Source: Heliocidaris tuberculata (taxonomy: Eukaryota; Echinodermata; Echinoidea; Camarodonta; Echinometridae). From it: DNA of 64,000 nt. The stretch spans positions 30,532,180-30,596,179 of the forward strand of contig CM046833.1 of the NCBI GenBank assembly GCA_025618425.1, written 5' to 3'. Of this stretch, positions 31,742 through 43,873 are shown piece by piece. Made by a program: the position numbers and the translations under genes. The stretch's first letter is position 1, and each line of letters opens with the position of its first letter. The notes under the pieces are model-generated. The model was not told the origin of the DNA. It searched no databases and saw nothing but the letters and a program-made list of their open reading frames with translations.

Positions 31742-33293
31742 CACTGCACCCTATATTTATCACCTATAATATAGATTTCCACTTGAAAATAAGAATCAAG
31801 GCCACAAAATCTGTGTGTATCACTAGTTATTCAGAGCTCACCAGTTGCCATTGTGCTTTACAGCTGAAATTCCAGAGCTGCTCTTTTAACACAGAGTCAT
31901 GAATCACTAATGACATTGAATAGTAAAAGGTAGGCAGAAATGATAGGTGCCATGCACAATGACAATGGTATTATTGTTTTCTGAATTTTATTACTGATAC
32001 TCACAGATTCGATGGCCTTCATTATTTTTTTCAAAAACATGAAAATCTAAACCAATATTCAGAGCATCAATTTAAGAGCATTAATCACGGAAATTTCACA
32101 GACCTTATCCCAGATAAATTTTATATCCTTAAACTGAACAATGCGAAAGTCTCAGTCTCATTCTGTCATAACTTGAGTTATCAATGATCAAAAGTGTTAA
32201 CCATTTTTTTAACACCTATACATGCAAGTAATGTTATGCATTTTATATCAAAGAAACCCAGTTAAATTATGTAGGGTAGGCCTACCACACAATGCACTTT
32301 AAAGATTTGATTCATTTTCAAAGAAAAAAAAAATCTTGTTTTGATCTTCATTTTTATTGCATCTTCAGAAAATCATAACAGTGAAATATTTTGACAAAAT
32401 TCAGAATGTTACAATTATTGGAAATCTCAACGCTGTTTCATGGCAATTTCAAGGCAATTGACAATGTTAAAGAGCATTCAACATGAATTTTGTTGTTCTT
32501 GTTGTTGTTTACTTAAAATTTCCTGAGGGCATAGTCATACACATCTACATTCCATAGTAATTCAATAAAAGATTGACTAGTGATAAAGTGCCATAACTTT
32601 TCCTAATAGATATAATAGATGATGAAACAGTGTTGAAACGATCCCTCCTCCCCCCGAAAAAAAACTAACAACATCAATACAATTTACATAGAAAGTGAAA
32701 ATTTCACAAAAAAAGTATCTCAACATTCTTTCCAGGAGATAAGTTTATCATGTTTATTGAAACTGTCAAGAGTCCCTATTCACACTTGACTTATTCATTT
32801 ATTCACACTTGACCGCACAAATTTCACACACACCAAGATACCACACATACATTAGTCACCCTTAACGAAACTTCACTTTAGGTAAGCAGTCATATACAAT
32901 TTAATTCAATTCAATCTTTATTGTCCATAATTCATACATGTAAATTGGTTTCGTTTACATGCATATTACAAATATAAATTCGAAAACAGATACAGATAAT
33001 GGATTTAACAACAACAACAACAACAAATAAATCAATTAACTTAAATGCCTGTTTGTGTACTACGTTGTTAATGAGAAGATATTTTTAAAAGTTCATATTC
33101 AGAAATTATGAAGAGTAAGTATAGATCCATACACACTGTAATACTACTCACTATGGTAAGTGGACTTGTCAAAGAAAGATGTTACATACATTAATTTTCT
33201 GTACAATATTTCCGAGCTATGTTCTTATCATTCATTCTATCTCAGATTTCTATCTCAGATTTAGATTTTATTTCATTACATTTTCATTTTTCA
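31742..33293. other. No gene recognised; possible retroposon tail
   Basis: AT-rich. Around 32900-32945 the minus strand reads like a retroposon 3' end (ACAATAAAGATTGAATTGAA). An (AAC)n run lies at 33008-33027. Otherwise nothing identifiable. Confidence 0.35.
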
Positions 33294-33757
33294 AAGTATA
33301 TAACAATAAGTATTATGAAACTGACAATATTCAAAATAATTGACAACACAACTTAGTGCATAAACATTTTTCGATCATTACAAGCAAAACGAAGTGCATT
33401 AAAGTTTGAGTTGTGAGAGAGAAAAAAAAAGTAACATCAATGAAGACTACGTAAGATTAATTTTATGAAAATGAGAATGAAAACAGAGACCAGCTTAGAA
33501 GCAGAGCTTGTGGAAGCGCTGGTCCCTGGCAAAAAGATAAAGCATGAACACAGTACATTCATTAAGTTACTTGTAATAAACTGTAGCCATGGAGGTATAT
33601 GCTGATATCAATATGCAAATGTATATTATGTTATCAAATGGAATATAAAAACACACAATTGTATGTGTGTATATTGAAGTATATACTATGTGTTTGTATT
33701 ATTATCTTCAGAACCTGAAGAAGGCCGGGAAGGCTGAAAGGTTGGTCTAATAAAGTT
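33294..33757 (+). mobile_element. ~465-bp repeat element, copy 2
   Basis: Same start (AAGTATATAACAATAAG) and end (GGTTGGTCTAATAAAGTT) as 28637-29101, with only a few differences. Not flanked by a duplication here, which helps define the element's boundaries. Confidence 0.85.
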
Positions 33758-33837
33758 GAAGTCCAGCTACGTCCTTGTCTCCGGTCTCATCAATCCTCAG
33801 ACTATACAATGAAATATTTAAGTTGGGTATCTTCGCA

Positions 33838-33998
33838 TCTATATATATATATATATATATATATTTTTTTTATTTTTTTATTTATATATATATAAACACA
33901 AACATGTATTATATATCTATGTATAGTTTTGTATTTATATATGTATAGTTTTGTATTTCCAACTCCTGCAGCAATTATTTGGGGAGTTGGAAATACAC

Positions 33999-34048
<50 letters not shown>

Positions 34049-34112
34049 ACACACATGTATATCTATGTATAGTTTTGTATTTCCAACTCCCCAAATAATT
34101 GCTGCAGGAGCA
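33838..34112. repeat. AT microsatellites inside a large inverted repeat
   Basis: CTCCTGCAGCAATTATTTGG plus GGAGTTGGAAATACA (33964-33998) recurs inverted at about 34076-34112. The (AT)n and AACACA sequence between them is also partly mirrored. Likely a fold-back MITE expanded by microsatellite growth. Confidence 0.7.
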
Positions 34113-34703
34113 TGTTACTGAGAGATATACAGTGGGTCCAAGAAAGAAAAAAACAAACTTAAAACAAAGGGCTACTGTGACCAAACTATGTGCTCTATGA
34201 CAATAGCTATCCTTTTCACAAAAACAGAAGTATTAAGCTCTTGAACGATACCTTGATGGCGTCCATCCGTATATGCCGTACCAGACAGCATTGTTTAGAA
34301 AATGACATGTAAAAAGTAAATGGTAATTTACGTTGTCATCAATCGCAAAAGTATGTTATAAAGGTCATATAAGGCATAAAATATGATTATGGCAGTTCCC
34401 CCCCCCCCCCCCCCCTCAGCCATCAAGGAAAGTAGAAAATTATTGTCCTAGTGCACATACTGTGGTCACATTTTGTTTTAGGGTTTTGTTGTTTCTGAGA
34501 CTCACTGTAAAGTAAAGTGATCTAGTTCAATTATAATGAAATGTGGCTTAATCAGAATAAGTTCAATACTATTTTTGTTCCTGGGAAATCAAAAGGATTG
34601 CAAATTGCGTGTTTTGTAGGGGTTGTTTAAACAATGCTCAGCTGAGCACTTCACCTGCGACCTGCTCGCTATTGTTTTGCACGTAATGTCAACTTAGTCG
34701 CGC
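34113..34703. other. No gene seen
   Basis: AT-rich; poly-C tract at about 34397-34416. Nothing else recognised. Confidence 0.4.
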
Positions 34704-34745
34704 GAAAGTTTACCTACCCAACGCTGTTGGGCGCCCTTCCCCACG
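34704..34745 (-). repeat. Dispersed inverted repeat, right copy
   Basis: Inverted partner of 30868-30910. Similarity does not extend beyond about 45 bp on either side. Confidence 0.8.
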
Positions 34746-35349
34746 AATGGCCTCTTCCTTTACATATAAACATTATGTATCAAGGGGCCCTATAAATATG
34801 ATAATAAACTTGTATAGAAATAACTCATTAATAATAACAATATTATTATTGTTATTTATTTGGCACTTTCAAAAGAAGAAGAACAAAATCAAGAAACTAT
34901 ATACAATGTACATACATTCAACTTGAATGAATACAATAATTTCATTGACACTTGCGCACCCTACCAGGTGGCCTGGGTGAGGAACAGGTCAACTTAATGA
35001 CCATGGCCCACAGGCCTTCCTTCTACACCTGATCGAGTGCACAAGCATCTTAACATAGAAGAGTATGGGTACAACATAAAATAATATCAAATTAAAAAAT
35101 ATGACAGATGAGAAGTTCAAACATAATATACATGTAGCTTAATTGAGATCATAAAGTAATGCCAGACTGAGAGAGGGGAAAGGAGAGAAGACATGGGAGA
35201 GAGAGCAGAACAGGTAGACTGAGCAGAAAAATAACAAGTTCTGGATCATGACTGAGATATCATTTGCATAAAATTGTTTGTGTTCTAGGTTTTAAATACT
35301 ATATAAGACCATTCACAATTTACTTAATTATTATAGTACTCGAGTTATA
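34746..35349. other. No gene recognised
   Basis: AT-rich, with a small ATTATTATTGTTATT palindromic stretch near 34833-34860. It may include the 3' part of the LINE that follows on the minus strand, but no coding is evident. Confidence 0.35.
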
Positions 35350-36830
35350 TACCAGTAATCAGCACTGCTTTTTCTTCAACAAATGATGTCTAATTTCCTT
35401 AGTTATCCATGGACAGAAGTCACAGAACTGTTTGTTTTTCTGAACTTTCGAAGGGATACACTCGTTGACTGCTGCCTGAAACACATCAAAAAAACCTTCC
35501 CAACACTGATCAATATTTCCCTCATTCATAAACAAACTCCAAGGAAAAAGATGCAATAGAGTGTTCAAACGGTCATAATCACCTTTCCCATAACCATAAG
35601 AACTTTCGAATGACTAATTTTGGTGGTTGTGGTTTAGAGACTTGCAGAGTGGCAGACACAGCATGGTGATTACACCTAACAATGTTGGGTGTCACGTTAA
35701 CCCTTTTACATGATAATTCAGGGCGGATAAGCTTACTCACATCCCCGAAAAATAGCCTGCTCGGCGGCCGGGCGGCGAGTTTTTAGCCAAATTCGACCGA
35801 GACGGAGCGGCGACCGCCAGTGCACCGCTGTTTTTTAGGGCATTGCTCGGTCGCAGCTTAAGCTTTAGCACGGAGTTAAAATTCTGGCAGTGCCTGCCCA
35901 CTTTTCGCTCGCCGCCCAAAATACGCTTGGTGCCCTGGCGGTCGCCGCCCGGGCGCCTTCCTAATCGAGCGGTCGCCGTCAAGCGATTTGGGTCGAAAAT
36001 CGAAGCTGCAAGATCAAAGACTGCGGAGCGGTCGCTGCCCGGTCGCCGCCCGGGAATTGGTGGGCCATCAGTCGGTCATTGCCCGGACGTCGCGCGGAGA
36101 AGCTCACCCGATTTTTCCCAGGTTTGACCTAAAATTGACCGGCGACCGACGGGAAATGGATAGGGCTCCGCCCAGGCATCGCTGGAATTTTATAGCCCGC
36201 TCGACTTTTCCAAAAATCGTCGGGCGATGCCTAAATTTCAGCGGCGCCCGGGCAGGCTACAAATCGGTCGGTTGCCGCTCTGATTTGTGACCTAAGCATT
36301 AACAAACATAAGATCTATATGGTCCCTTCTGTACCATTTTCAATACGAAGTCCAGGGATATCAAGAACACATATCATACCCATTGTTACAAATATATGAG
36401 ACAATTTGTCTTTATTCCTATTATCTTGCTCATTCGTTTACATTGAAATCCCCAACAAATATAATTCCTTGATATCCATTACTAATTGATTGAATATTAT
36501 CAACTGTACACTCAAGTTTTTCGAAGAAATCATTTGCTGAGTTAGGGGGGTCTGTAGTTAGAGCAAATTACCCACTTTGACTCCCTAATACAGATTTCTA
36601 CAATAACCAGTTCGAGATCAGGATGTTCTAATTCTAAAAAACGTTGTGGCAAAAGATGCGGTCCAGCTCCGACTAAAAGAACAGTGTATATTGTGCCCCC
36701 TCTTTTTAAAATTGTGGGCCCCCTTTTTAAACTGATAACTTTCTTTCTTTTGCTTGTCATAGAATTTCGGAGGAAAACTGGACCAACCTCTTTTTTTTTT
36801 TTTTTTTTTTTTTTGCTTGTCAAAAAATGT
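35350..36830 (-). pseudogene. LINE endonuclease relic, minus strand, interrupted
   Basis: Read right to left: SNYRPP at about 36545, FVGDFNVN (endonuclease GDFN motif) at about 36455, IENGTEG and DLMFVN near 36330-36305, then CNHHAVSATLQV (the SDHHAV motif) near 35660-35690, and a linker ending ECIPSK...PWITKEI at about 35370-35460. The order is that of a CR1/Jockey-group endonuclease followed by the start of the RT linker. Frameshifts and stops are present. A GC-rich block (about 35735-36290) sits between DLMFVN and the SDHHAV-like motif and is foreign to it. The RT domain itself is missing. Confidence 0.75.
35735..36290. mobile_element. GC-rich insertion (~560 bp) inside the LINE relic
   Basis: Sharply GC-rich in an AT-rich region, with many GGTCGCCG/CGGCGACC words on both strands. 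Its ends carry the inverted pair TAGCCTGC(T/C)CGG...CGG. The minus-strand LINE reading stops on one side and resumes on the other, so this is an insertion. The open frames within it exist because few stops occur in GC-rich DNA; I do not call them genes. Exact ends and target duplication were not resolved. Confidence 0.65.
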
Positions 36831-36870
36831 TTGAGATTTTACGAAATCGTTGATCCGCCCCTGATTGACC
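36690..36870 (-). repeat. A-tailed dispersed repeat fragment
   Basis: On the minus strand a sequence beginning CAATCAGGGGCGGATCAACG is followed by two GACAAGCAAAA copies with a long poly-A (about 36791-36814 as T on the plus strand). It looks like a piece of a common retroposed or MITE family. Family not identified. Confidence 0.4.
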
Positions 36871-37937
36871 ATCTTAGTACCTCAGTTGTATGAGTGTATA
36901 AATAGCAAACGTATTAATGCAGCTGAGCTACCTCTCTAAACTTCAGCAGGTCGGTAGTTCTTTCTTTTTCTCTGAATTTGTCTTTACTCAAAGTGGGATA
37001 TGCTTTCGACATCTATTGTTACTGAAGAAGAGAAGCATCATCCTGGAAAAATATAACAGTTCATACATCACATAAGAATTTATACTCCATTTATGCTGGC
37101 CTCATTGATTCTCAAAGATAATACAAGTAAGACATAGCTTCCATTCATAGATTCTAGCTGAAATTGTAATGTCTTTCTTCAGAAATATTTCAAAATAAAT
37201 TTATGTACATGATTTATTTTCTTTTGATATTCTACTTGCTGCTTGTTTGAGTACATGTATTATTGGAAAGGGTTGAAGAACATTCCAAAGGAAGTAATAT
37301 AGTTTGTATATATTATATACTTCTCAACACATTTCAGATGCCCTAAAACCCCTCTTAATTCAAAATTACACCAAAAGCCAATTAATATAATTAGGGTAAC
37401 ATAATCTATCCTTGACACTAAAGCTCACTGTATCATTCCATCTTTAAAATCTGTAACTCCTAAAGGATGTAGAACATAATCATTTTAAGTTTCTGTATGC
37501 TCTTAATTTTAAATTCTTGACTGTTAACATCCCCGGCCCAAGATCCCATTGAAATAACCATGAAGTTGCCACATTATCTTCATTTCCTAGATTAGAGCTC
37601 TAGATCTAGAACTACCATACCTGTCAATCTGGGAAATTCAAATAAAGAGGCATCCTAGTACCTTCCACTTCATTCTTCATCTTCATCAGTTGGTAGTAAC
37701 TAGTATGATGTGGCAATAGTACGTTCAGCCATGAGTTGCTGAGTAGGTCACTAGGTAGATACATGTAGCACTCAACACTTGGTAGGTCTGCATATTCTCC
37801 CTGTCATGTCCATCTGAAAGAAACAAACTGAAAATGATAATTGATAGTGATACTCTTTTATTACCTTTCAACAATTCCTTTGGTACTGCCTAAAACTGAA
37901 AATGACTAGCGCATTTCCCTCCCTGCTAAACTAAAGA
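36871..37937. other. No gene seen
   Basis: AT-rich, no recognised coding, RNA or repeat feature. Confidence 0.4.
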
Positions 37938-38130
37938 ACCCCCCCCCCCCCAAAAAAAAAAAAAAAAAAATAAATAAATAAATAAATAATAATAAAAAAA
38001 AAAATAAATAAATAAAATAAATAAATAAATAAATAAAAATAAAATAAATAAAAATAACAAATAAACAAACAAACTAACAAACAAAACAACAACAAACAAA
38101 CAAACAAACAAACAAAAACAAACAAAACAT
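37938..38130. repeat. Poly-C, (AAAT)n and (AAAC)n low-complexity tract
   Basis: About 12 C, then poly-A, then TAAATAAA-type repeats, then AACAAACA-type repeats. Minus-strand open frames rich in Phe, Leu and Ile are artefacts. Confidence 0.95.
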
Positions 38131-38890
38131 ATGCATGCACTTCTCAAAAGTTCTTTTTTTTCAAATTCAGTCAAAATGTAACTTTTAGTTTATAGAGGTT
38201 TATTCTTATAATTCTAATCTAATGTCATTTTAACATTACCTACATTAAACTGAATCAGGAAGGACTAGAATAAAGACTAACTAGACCCCCAGGCCCCTAG
38301 CCCCCCCCCCCCCGGACCGTATTCATTCAATCACTGACCAATTTTCTTGCAGTGGGTTAGCCATGTGCTATGCCCTAGTCGTCTATGACTATATCTAACT
38401 GGTACGAGTAGATCTAGACTAGATTTAGATCTAGAAAATCTAGACCTAGACCTTGAGTAGGAATCTAGAATTAGATCTAGGCCTATCATCAGGATTTTAC
38501 TCTACAGTCGGGTCGCCGCGCGGGGCGGCACGCTGGCCGAAATGAGCCCCCAATTTTTTTGTGTATGGTGTCTCCAAGTGCGTTTTATCGGGGTAAAATT
38601 TTAAAAAGTGTCCTCCTCAGTTTGATTTTCCAGATTTCAGGCTTTCATATACTCAAGTAAGGATTTGAAGCATACGAATGTAAGAATAAAGTCAATTTAA
38701 ACCTCTCCTACACAATTTTAGAAACTGAGTTATTGTTCTCCGGACTAGACTCCATATTTTTAATTAAATTCTAAATTCGTGTAGGCCTGTTATTCAAATA
38801 ACATACGCGCGCGCACACCTACAAATACACACACAGTAACACACAACCACTCACAACTTGGAAACTGGTAATTATCCCTTTCCGCTGTAT
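38131..38890. other. No gene; CTAGA-rich stretch
   Basis: A run of TCTAGA/GATCTAG words at about 38405-38480 is unusually dense in these palindromes. A poly-C tract lies near 38300-38313. A short GC-rich piece (38500-38540, GGGTCGCCGCGCGG) resembles the 35.7-kb insertion. Confidence 0.5.
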
Positions 38891-38891
38891 A

Positions 38892-40320
38892 ATGTATAAT
38901 AAAACAATTAATTTTCTTGATGAATATGATATACTTAATAATGTTCAATTTGGTTTTCATGACAAACATAATAACACACATGCGCTCTTTACATTTATTA
39001 ACAAGGTTACGAACACACTGGACCATAACTCCCACACTATGGGCATATTCCTGGGCCCCGTTGCACAAAACTTACCATTAATGGTAACTCTGCCATCAAT
39101 GGTAACTGCTATAGTAACATAGCTCAACAACCAATCAAATTTACTAACTGGAAGTTACCATTGATGACAAAGTTACCAGTGGTAAGTTTTATGCAACAGA
39201 GCCCTGGATTTCTCTAAGGCCTTTGACACAGTGGATCGTGATATACTTTTACATAAATTAAATCATTATGGAATTAGATGAAAGTCCTTGGAGTGGTTCG
39301 ATAATTACCTTACAAATATGAAACACTTTGTAGTTATTGATAAATATATATTCTCCCTGGGAGATATAACTTTCGGAGTGCCACAAGGCTTCATATTAAT
39401 CCCGCTATTATTCATATTGTAAATCAATGATTTTTATTTTTCATCCAGACTATTATCCTTTATACTTTATGCTGACAACTCCAACATACTGTTTACCAAT
39501 CAGGATCCGCACCAGCTCACATAAATCGTCAACATTGAGCCAAAAAAAAAAAAAAAAAAAAAAAAAATGGAGCAATTTGGATCACAGCAAATAAACTTTC
39601 ACTAAGCCTTGATATATAGTAATTGTGTTCCTGCACTGCCTGAACCTATTACTCTCAATGGCCATGCACTTAATACCCAGGTAACCAATACTAAATTTCT
39701 TGGTATCACTATCGATGACCGTCTTTCTTTGAAATTTCATGTTACCCAATTGTCTAAGAAGATGTCTCTTAATCCCTTCTGAACTATGGTATACTCTCAT
39801 CTATGAAGAGAATCATTTGCAATAAAAGTTATCGTTCTCACACTAACATTCTCTCTTATAATAACAAGTTCTTGAAAATTGATGAACTACATTTGTACAA
39901 TCTCGGTTTTTTTTTTTGGTACCAATCGGAAACAAAAATCAGTTATCAGATTATTTGTAACATTCTTTTTTTAACATTGAAGTACACAAATACCCCCACA
40001 AGGCCACAGCACAATCAAATATATCAGATCTACCACTGACCAACACAATTACAGCACAAAAGACTTTCATATGGAGTTTGAGTAAATAAAAAGGAAACCC
40101 AAATTCAACCCTAAATACCTAGAGATATACAGTCTCTAAAAATGATTAGACAACCTATTTTTCGACTACATCCCAGAACATTTTTCCCTGCAATAATAAA
40201 GGGATTCGCGACTTCTTCCTTGTATTACAATTATGTTACTCTATGCATTGTCATGATTGTATTATTTGAATATGTTTTAAAACGTTGAAAAGTCACTGGA
40301 AGAAAATAAATGTTCATTTG
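38892..40320 (+). pseudogene. LINE reverse transcriptase relic, split by a MITE
   Basis: Reads FGFHDKHNNTHAL (RT motif 2 region), then GIF, then after the MITE LDFSKAFDTVD, FGVPQG, and YADN where YADD is expected. Next come NAFTN-like and NTKFLGITIDD, and finally a C-terminal region at about 39800-40040 (SHTNILSYNNKFLKIDELHLYNLG). There are several stops, and a poly-A tract at 39541-39567 is lodged in the RT. The 3' end near 40300-40320 has AAATAAATG. Loss of the second catalytic Asp plus stops make it dead. CR1/Jockey group by motif style. Confidence 0.85.
39055..39202. mobile_element. 148-bp MITE in the LINE RT, with CCTGG duplication
   Basis: Ends GCCCCGTTGCACAAAACTTA and, inverted, GCTCTGTTGCATAAAACTTA. 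It is flanked on both sides by CCTGG (39050-39054, 39203-39207). Removing the element and one CCTGG restores an uninterrupted RT motif reading, which fixes the boundaries. Loop sequence includes repeated ATGGTAACT words. Confidence 0.92.
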
Positions 40321-40369
40321 AATTTCATGGATTTTATTTATGACATGGGCTAATAACCCATTATGTGAA

Positions 40370-40795
40370 AGAGGGGGGGGGGGGGCACTCGCTTTTCTGA
40401 AGGTTCGTTTTCCGAAGGTTCATAATTCCAAATAACATATTTCCCATGCTTGAGTGTTCATAATTCCGAAATTGAAATAGGATTCATACTTCCGAACATT
40501 ATGATGCATTACTCCGAAGATTCGTTATTCCACAGGTTCGTATTTCCGAAAAAGAAATAGGGTTCATAATTCCTAAAATTAAATAGGATTGGTAATCCCG
40601 GAAGTTTAAAAGGATTCCTAATTGCGAAAATTAAATAAGATTCATAATTATAAAAATAAAATAGGGTTCATAATTCAAAAAATGCATTGTGAACCCTTTT
40701 TCATTTCCGGAATTATGAACCCTATTTCATTTTCGGAATTATGAACCCTTCTTCATTTTCGGAATGAACCTTCTGAATTACGAACCTAAGGAAAA
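40370..40795. repeat. Mirror-image array of GGTTCATAATTCCGAA units
   Basis: About ten ~28-bp units (GGTTCATAATTCCGAAAATG-like) run forward from about 40400 to 40680, then flip to the reverse complement (CATTTTCGGAATTATGAACC) from about 40690 to 40790. A poly-G plus GCACTCG(C)TTTTCTGAAGG precedes it. A related array is at 53665-54035. Confidence 0.85.
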
Positions 40796-40799
40796 ATGA

Positions 40800-41655
40800 C
40801 ATGTTACCATGTGAAATACTGTTACAATTCATCAGGTTTCATGGGATTTATTTTACAATATAATTTCTTATAATATTATCTTACCCCTTGCTGCATGTAA
40901 CAATCCATGTATAACAGGGAGAATAAAAAAGTCCATGGTCAAGAAAGGGGATAAACGTGGAATTGAGTTTAGGAAAGATTTAAAAGATGAATATTGTGAA
41001 ACCATGAAAAAAATACATCCACAAAAATATTACTATAAATATATTCCTAAACTATTAACCGGTTTAATAAGATCATTCAAAGGGATATTATCGACGCTTG
41101 AAGAGGTGATTTTTAAAATACCTAAACGGGATGATATGAGTAGATTTTATGACTATGGAATCTTGTTCAGTTCTGAAGGCAAACGCAGGATGTGAAATAG
41201 AAAATTAATATCTAGTAAGCACATTGAAAACATTTTTGCACTCGAGGCTGATAAACATTCTGCAATATTCTGTTGAACTTTTTTTTTTTTTCATTATTAT
41301 CATTATTAGTGTTTACCGTACACTTTTGCAGATTACAGATAAACCTTAAAAATGGAATGCCTTGAATATTCCATTATAATAGATGGAAATGGATACAAGC
41401 TATAAATACCATGTCATGAATTTGCTTAGAGTCGCAAAAGGGGTGGAGAATGGTTAGCTTGCTTAGTAAAAAAAATTACACTTTCGTTTTGAACTTTTTT
41501 TTTTTTTTCGGAACACTTTTCCGACGAATCCGTATATATTTGTGAGTAATATATGTACTTGAATATTATGTCGACAACATTAGAATCTTTGTCGACATAT
41601 CATCTTCCCATCAAAATACAGATACAAGCTTGTCGACAGAAGGCGTGTTGACGAC
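40800..41655. other. No gene recognised
   Basis: An 86-residue open frame at 40935-41195 is Lys-rich with ordinary composition (MVKKGDKRGIEFRKD...). It has no domain I know and no clear splice context. Poly-T runs lie at about 41280 and 41497. The GTCGACA motif recurs near 41570-41650. Confidence 0.35.
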
Positions 41656-41659
41656 TGTA

Positions 41660-41757
41660 CTATATGTAATAGACATGAGCGTCACAACGCGATGGATATG
41701 AGCGCTTTATAAGAAGCCAAATTATTTATTTATTTATTCATTCATTTATTTATTATC
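41660..41757 (+). mobile_element. LINE/SINE 3' tail fragment with (TTTA)n
   Basis: ATATGAGCGCTTTATAAGAA runs into (TTTA)n. The GCGC(T)TATAA motif matches the tail of the LINE near 3235 and the SINE near 27910. Only the 3' end is present. Confidence 0.55.
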
Positions 41758-41917
41758 AGAGGAGGGAGCGGAAGGACAGAACAAAAAATGCATGTGATGT
41801 TAAAATTTTTGCATTCAAGAGTACTTTTAAACACAAAGGCAAATTACTGCCTACTTCAAACTTATGAATTTACAAAAGATAGAGCATAGTCCGATCTTTA
41901 TAGATAGAGTTTCTACT

Positions 41918-41959
41918 CTCTCATGATAACACAGTAGAAACTCTCTACTGTGTTATCAT

Positions 41960-41967
<8 letters not shown>
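41918..41967. repeat. Short perfect hairpin beside (GA)n
   Basis: CTCTCATGATAACACAGTAG pairs with CTACTGTGTTATCATGAGAG across a 7-base loop and merges into a (GA)n run. Confidence 0.9.
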
Positions 41968-41992
<25 letters not shown>

Positions 41993-41999
41993 CGCGAAG

Positions 42000-43450
42000 C
42001 CATCGAGAGGTAAAATCATCTCTTTGTAATTTAGTACTGAAATTTTGCAGTGTAGGGTACTTTGTACACATACTGGACTCGAAAACTTATGCGTCGTTGT
42101 AGTGATAAATCATTCTATTTTTGTCTTTTGGAGGGAGCGGGGGCGGGGGGGGGGGATTGGGGAATTGATTTTGTTTCACTACTTTCTCTTCCCACCTTCC
42201 CTCACTCCCTCCCTTTGGGCGATCACGGTATACAGAGAGATTTTTTACAAAGTGCATCTATTAACTTCGGAATTTATGAAGTGCAATATATTTTGTTGTT
42301 TTTTGATGGGGCATGCAGGAGCAAATCGTGTTTGGCTTCTCCAACTTTATAGAGGAAAACCCCTGCCCAAGATTTCCATGCCTAGATATAGACTGGGTCA
42401 CTACAGTTTACCCATAGGCCTAAAATTTTTTTTTAGATCTTATGAACGTTGAAACTGTGTATCTTAGAGCGCTAAAATATTTTCCATTGTTATACTCCAA
42501 AATGACTGATGTCATATACTAGCAATGCTTTTTGGTCTTAAGAGGGGGACCTGCCCCCTCCCACCACTTCGGGAGCCTTGTGGTAGACAGGATTTTAAAA
42601 TTATTTGCGAATGAGCAAGCAAATTTTTATCTTTTATTGTTGAAAAATGTTCATCTTAGACCTAAAGCGAAAGAAAGCTAACTATACATAGTCATACTTC
42701 ACCATCATATTTTCATGTAATCTACTTTTTTGTTTCTTTTTTCTTTTCTTTTTCTCGTCTTGCGAGGGGGCCTATAATTATAGAGGGGGCAAAATCAATT
42801 ACCTTAAACAAGAAAATTTATAATTGCAGGTGGAAACACACATGCAAAAGCATGATTTTGTGAAGGCGGGGGGGGGGGGGCAAAAACGATTTTCCGTCCC
42901 TCTTTAGGTAAAGGAAAACATCTATCTGTCTGTTATCCCCTCACTTTTGGCGCCTTTGGTAGACATGGTCTTAAAATACGCTGCTTCTGTCTCCATCTGT
43001 CTCCATGTAAGGGAAAGTAGCGACCAAATCAGAAAATTTGGAATGGTGAAATTTGCCTTTTAGAGCACTAGAACACTGATCGAAAACCTGCAAAATTATT
43101 TACTCTCTTGTGGGGTCGCAAAAACTATTTACCTCTAACCCCTGATAGATGAAAGCATCTGCCCCCTTGCTTCTAATACCTATGGCAACCAGGGTTTCTA
43201 CTTTGTTGATGAACACAACGTATATTGATATTCGAGGGAATTTCGAAATGCTGGAGGTTTGCATTTCAGCGCAAAGAAACCTTGTTATACATCGTTGTAT
43301 TGCAATTATTGTTACATTATATTTTTCTTAATTAAAGAGAGGTCATGGAGGGCAAAAATCCATTTCGCCTCCCCCCCCTCCATTTGAAATATAGGGGATG
43401 GGGCATATACCCCTTCTGCTCCCCCCCCCCCCCCCGCTTCCGGTGCCTAT
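42000..43450. repeat. Diverged poly-G/poly-C-linked dispersed repeats
   Basis: Several degraded copies of a repeat that combines GAGGGGGCAAAA, CCCCTC and (T/C)GG(T/C)GCCTTTGGTAG or TTCCGGTGCCTATGG occur near 42540-42600, 42770-42800, 42870-42970 and 43340-43450. Long poly-G or poly-C tracts accompany them (42140, 42870, 43421). Open frames at 42045-42452 show no domain. No gene supported. Confidence 0.5.
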
Positions 43451-43870
43451 GGATCAATAATTTCCCATCACGTTACTCTTCAATGTAAATTGATAACTGT
43501 GACAGTCGAAAATGCTAACGCGAGCAGACAACCATGTTTTGTAATCATCGTAGAAGGCGTTTGAAATATAAAATTGAAAAAAAAAACCTACATTATTTTC
43601 TTTAATTATGTATTTTCCTGCATAATTTCTATTTTTCTGTCAATTGTCGAATAATTATGATGACATTTGAAGGGCAATCCCTTTCAGGGGACATTTCTAC
43701 AATGACATTCTACCAAACTGATATTGAAGACAATGAGAAAGCTCACAAATTATTGTATCACCATTACCAAAACTCAACCTCCTCTCTAAGAAAGTGGTCT
43801 GTCCAAGGTGATTCCCTTTCCCATGTAATCTTTCTTGCATGATTTAACTAAGGATTTCTTGATTTGGTTC
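43451..43870. other. No gene seen
   Basis: AT-rich, no recognised feature apart from a 61-residue open frame with no known motif. Confidence 0.4.
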
Positions 43871-43873
43871 CAT

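Noticed and set aside
35843..36290. Arg/Pro-rich open frames in the GC-rich block
   Set aside because: Long because GC-rich DNA lacks stops; the block is an insertion with inverted ends inside a LINE.
40935..41195. 86-residue Lys-rich open frame as a gene
   Set aside because: No recognised domain, no splice or promoter context; left as unassigned.
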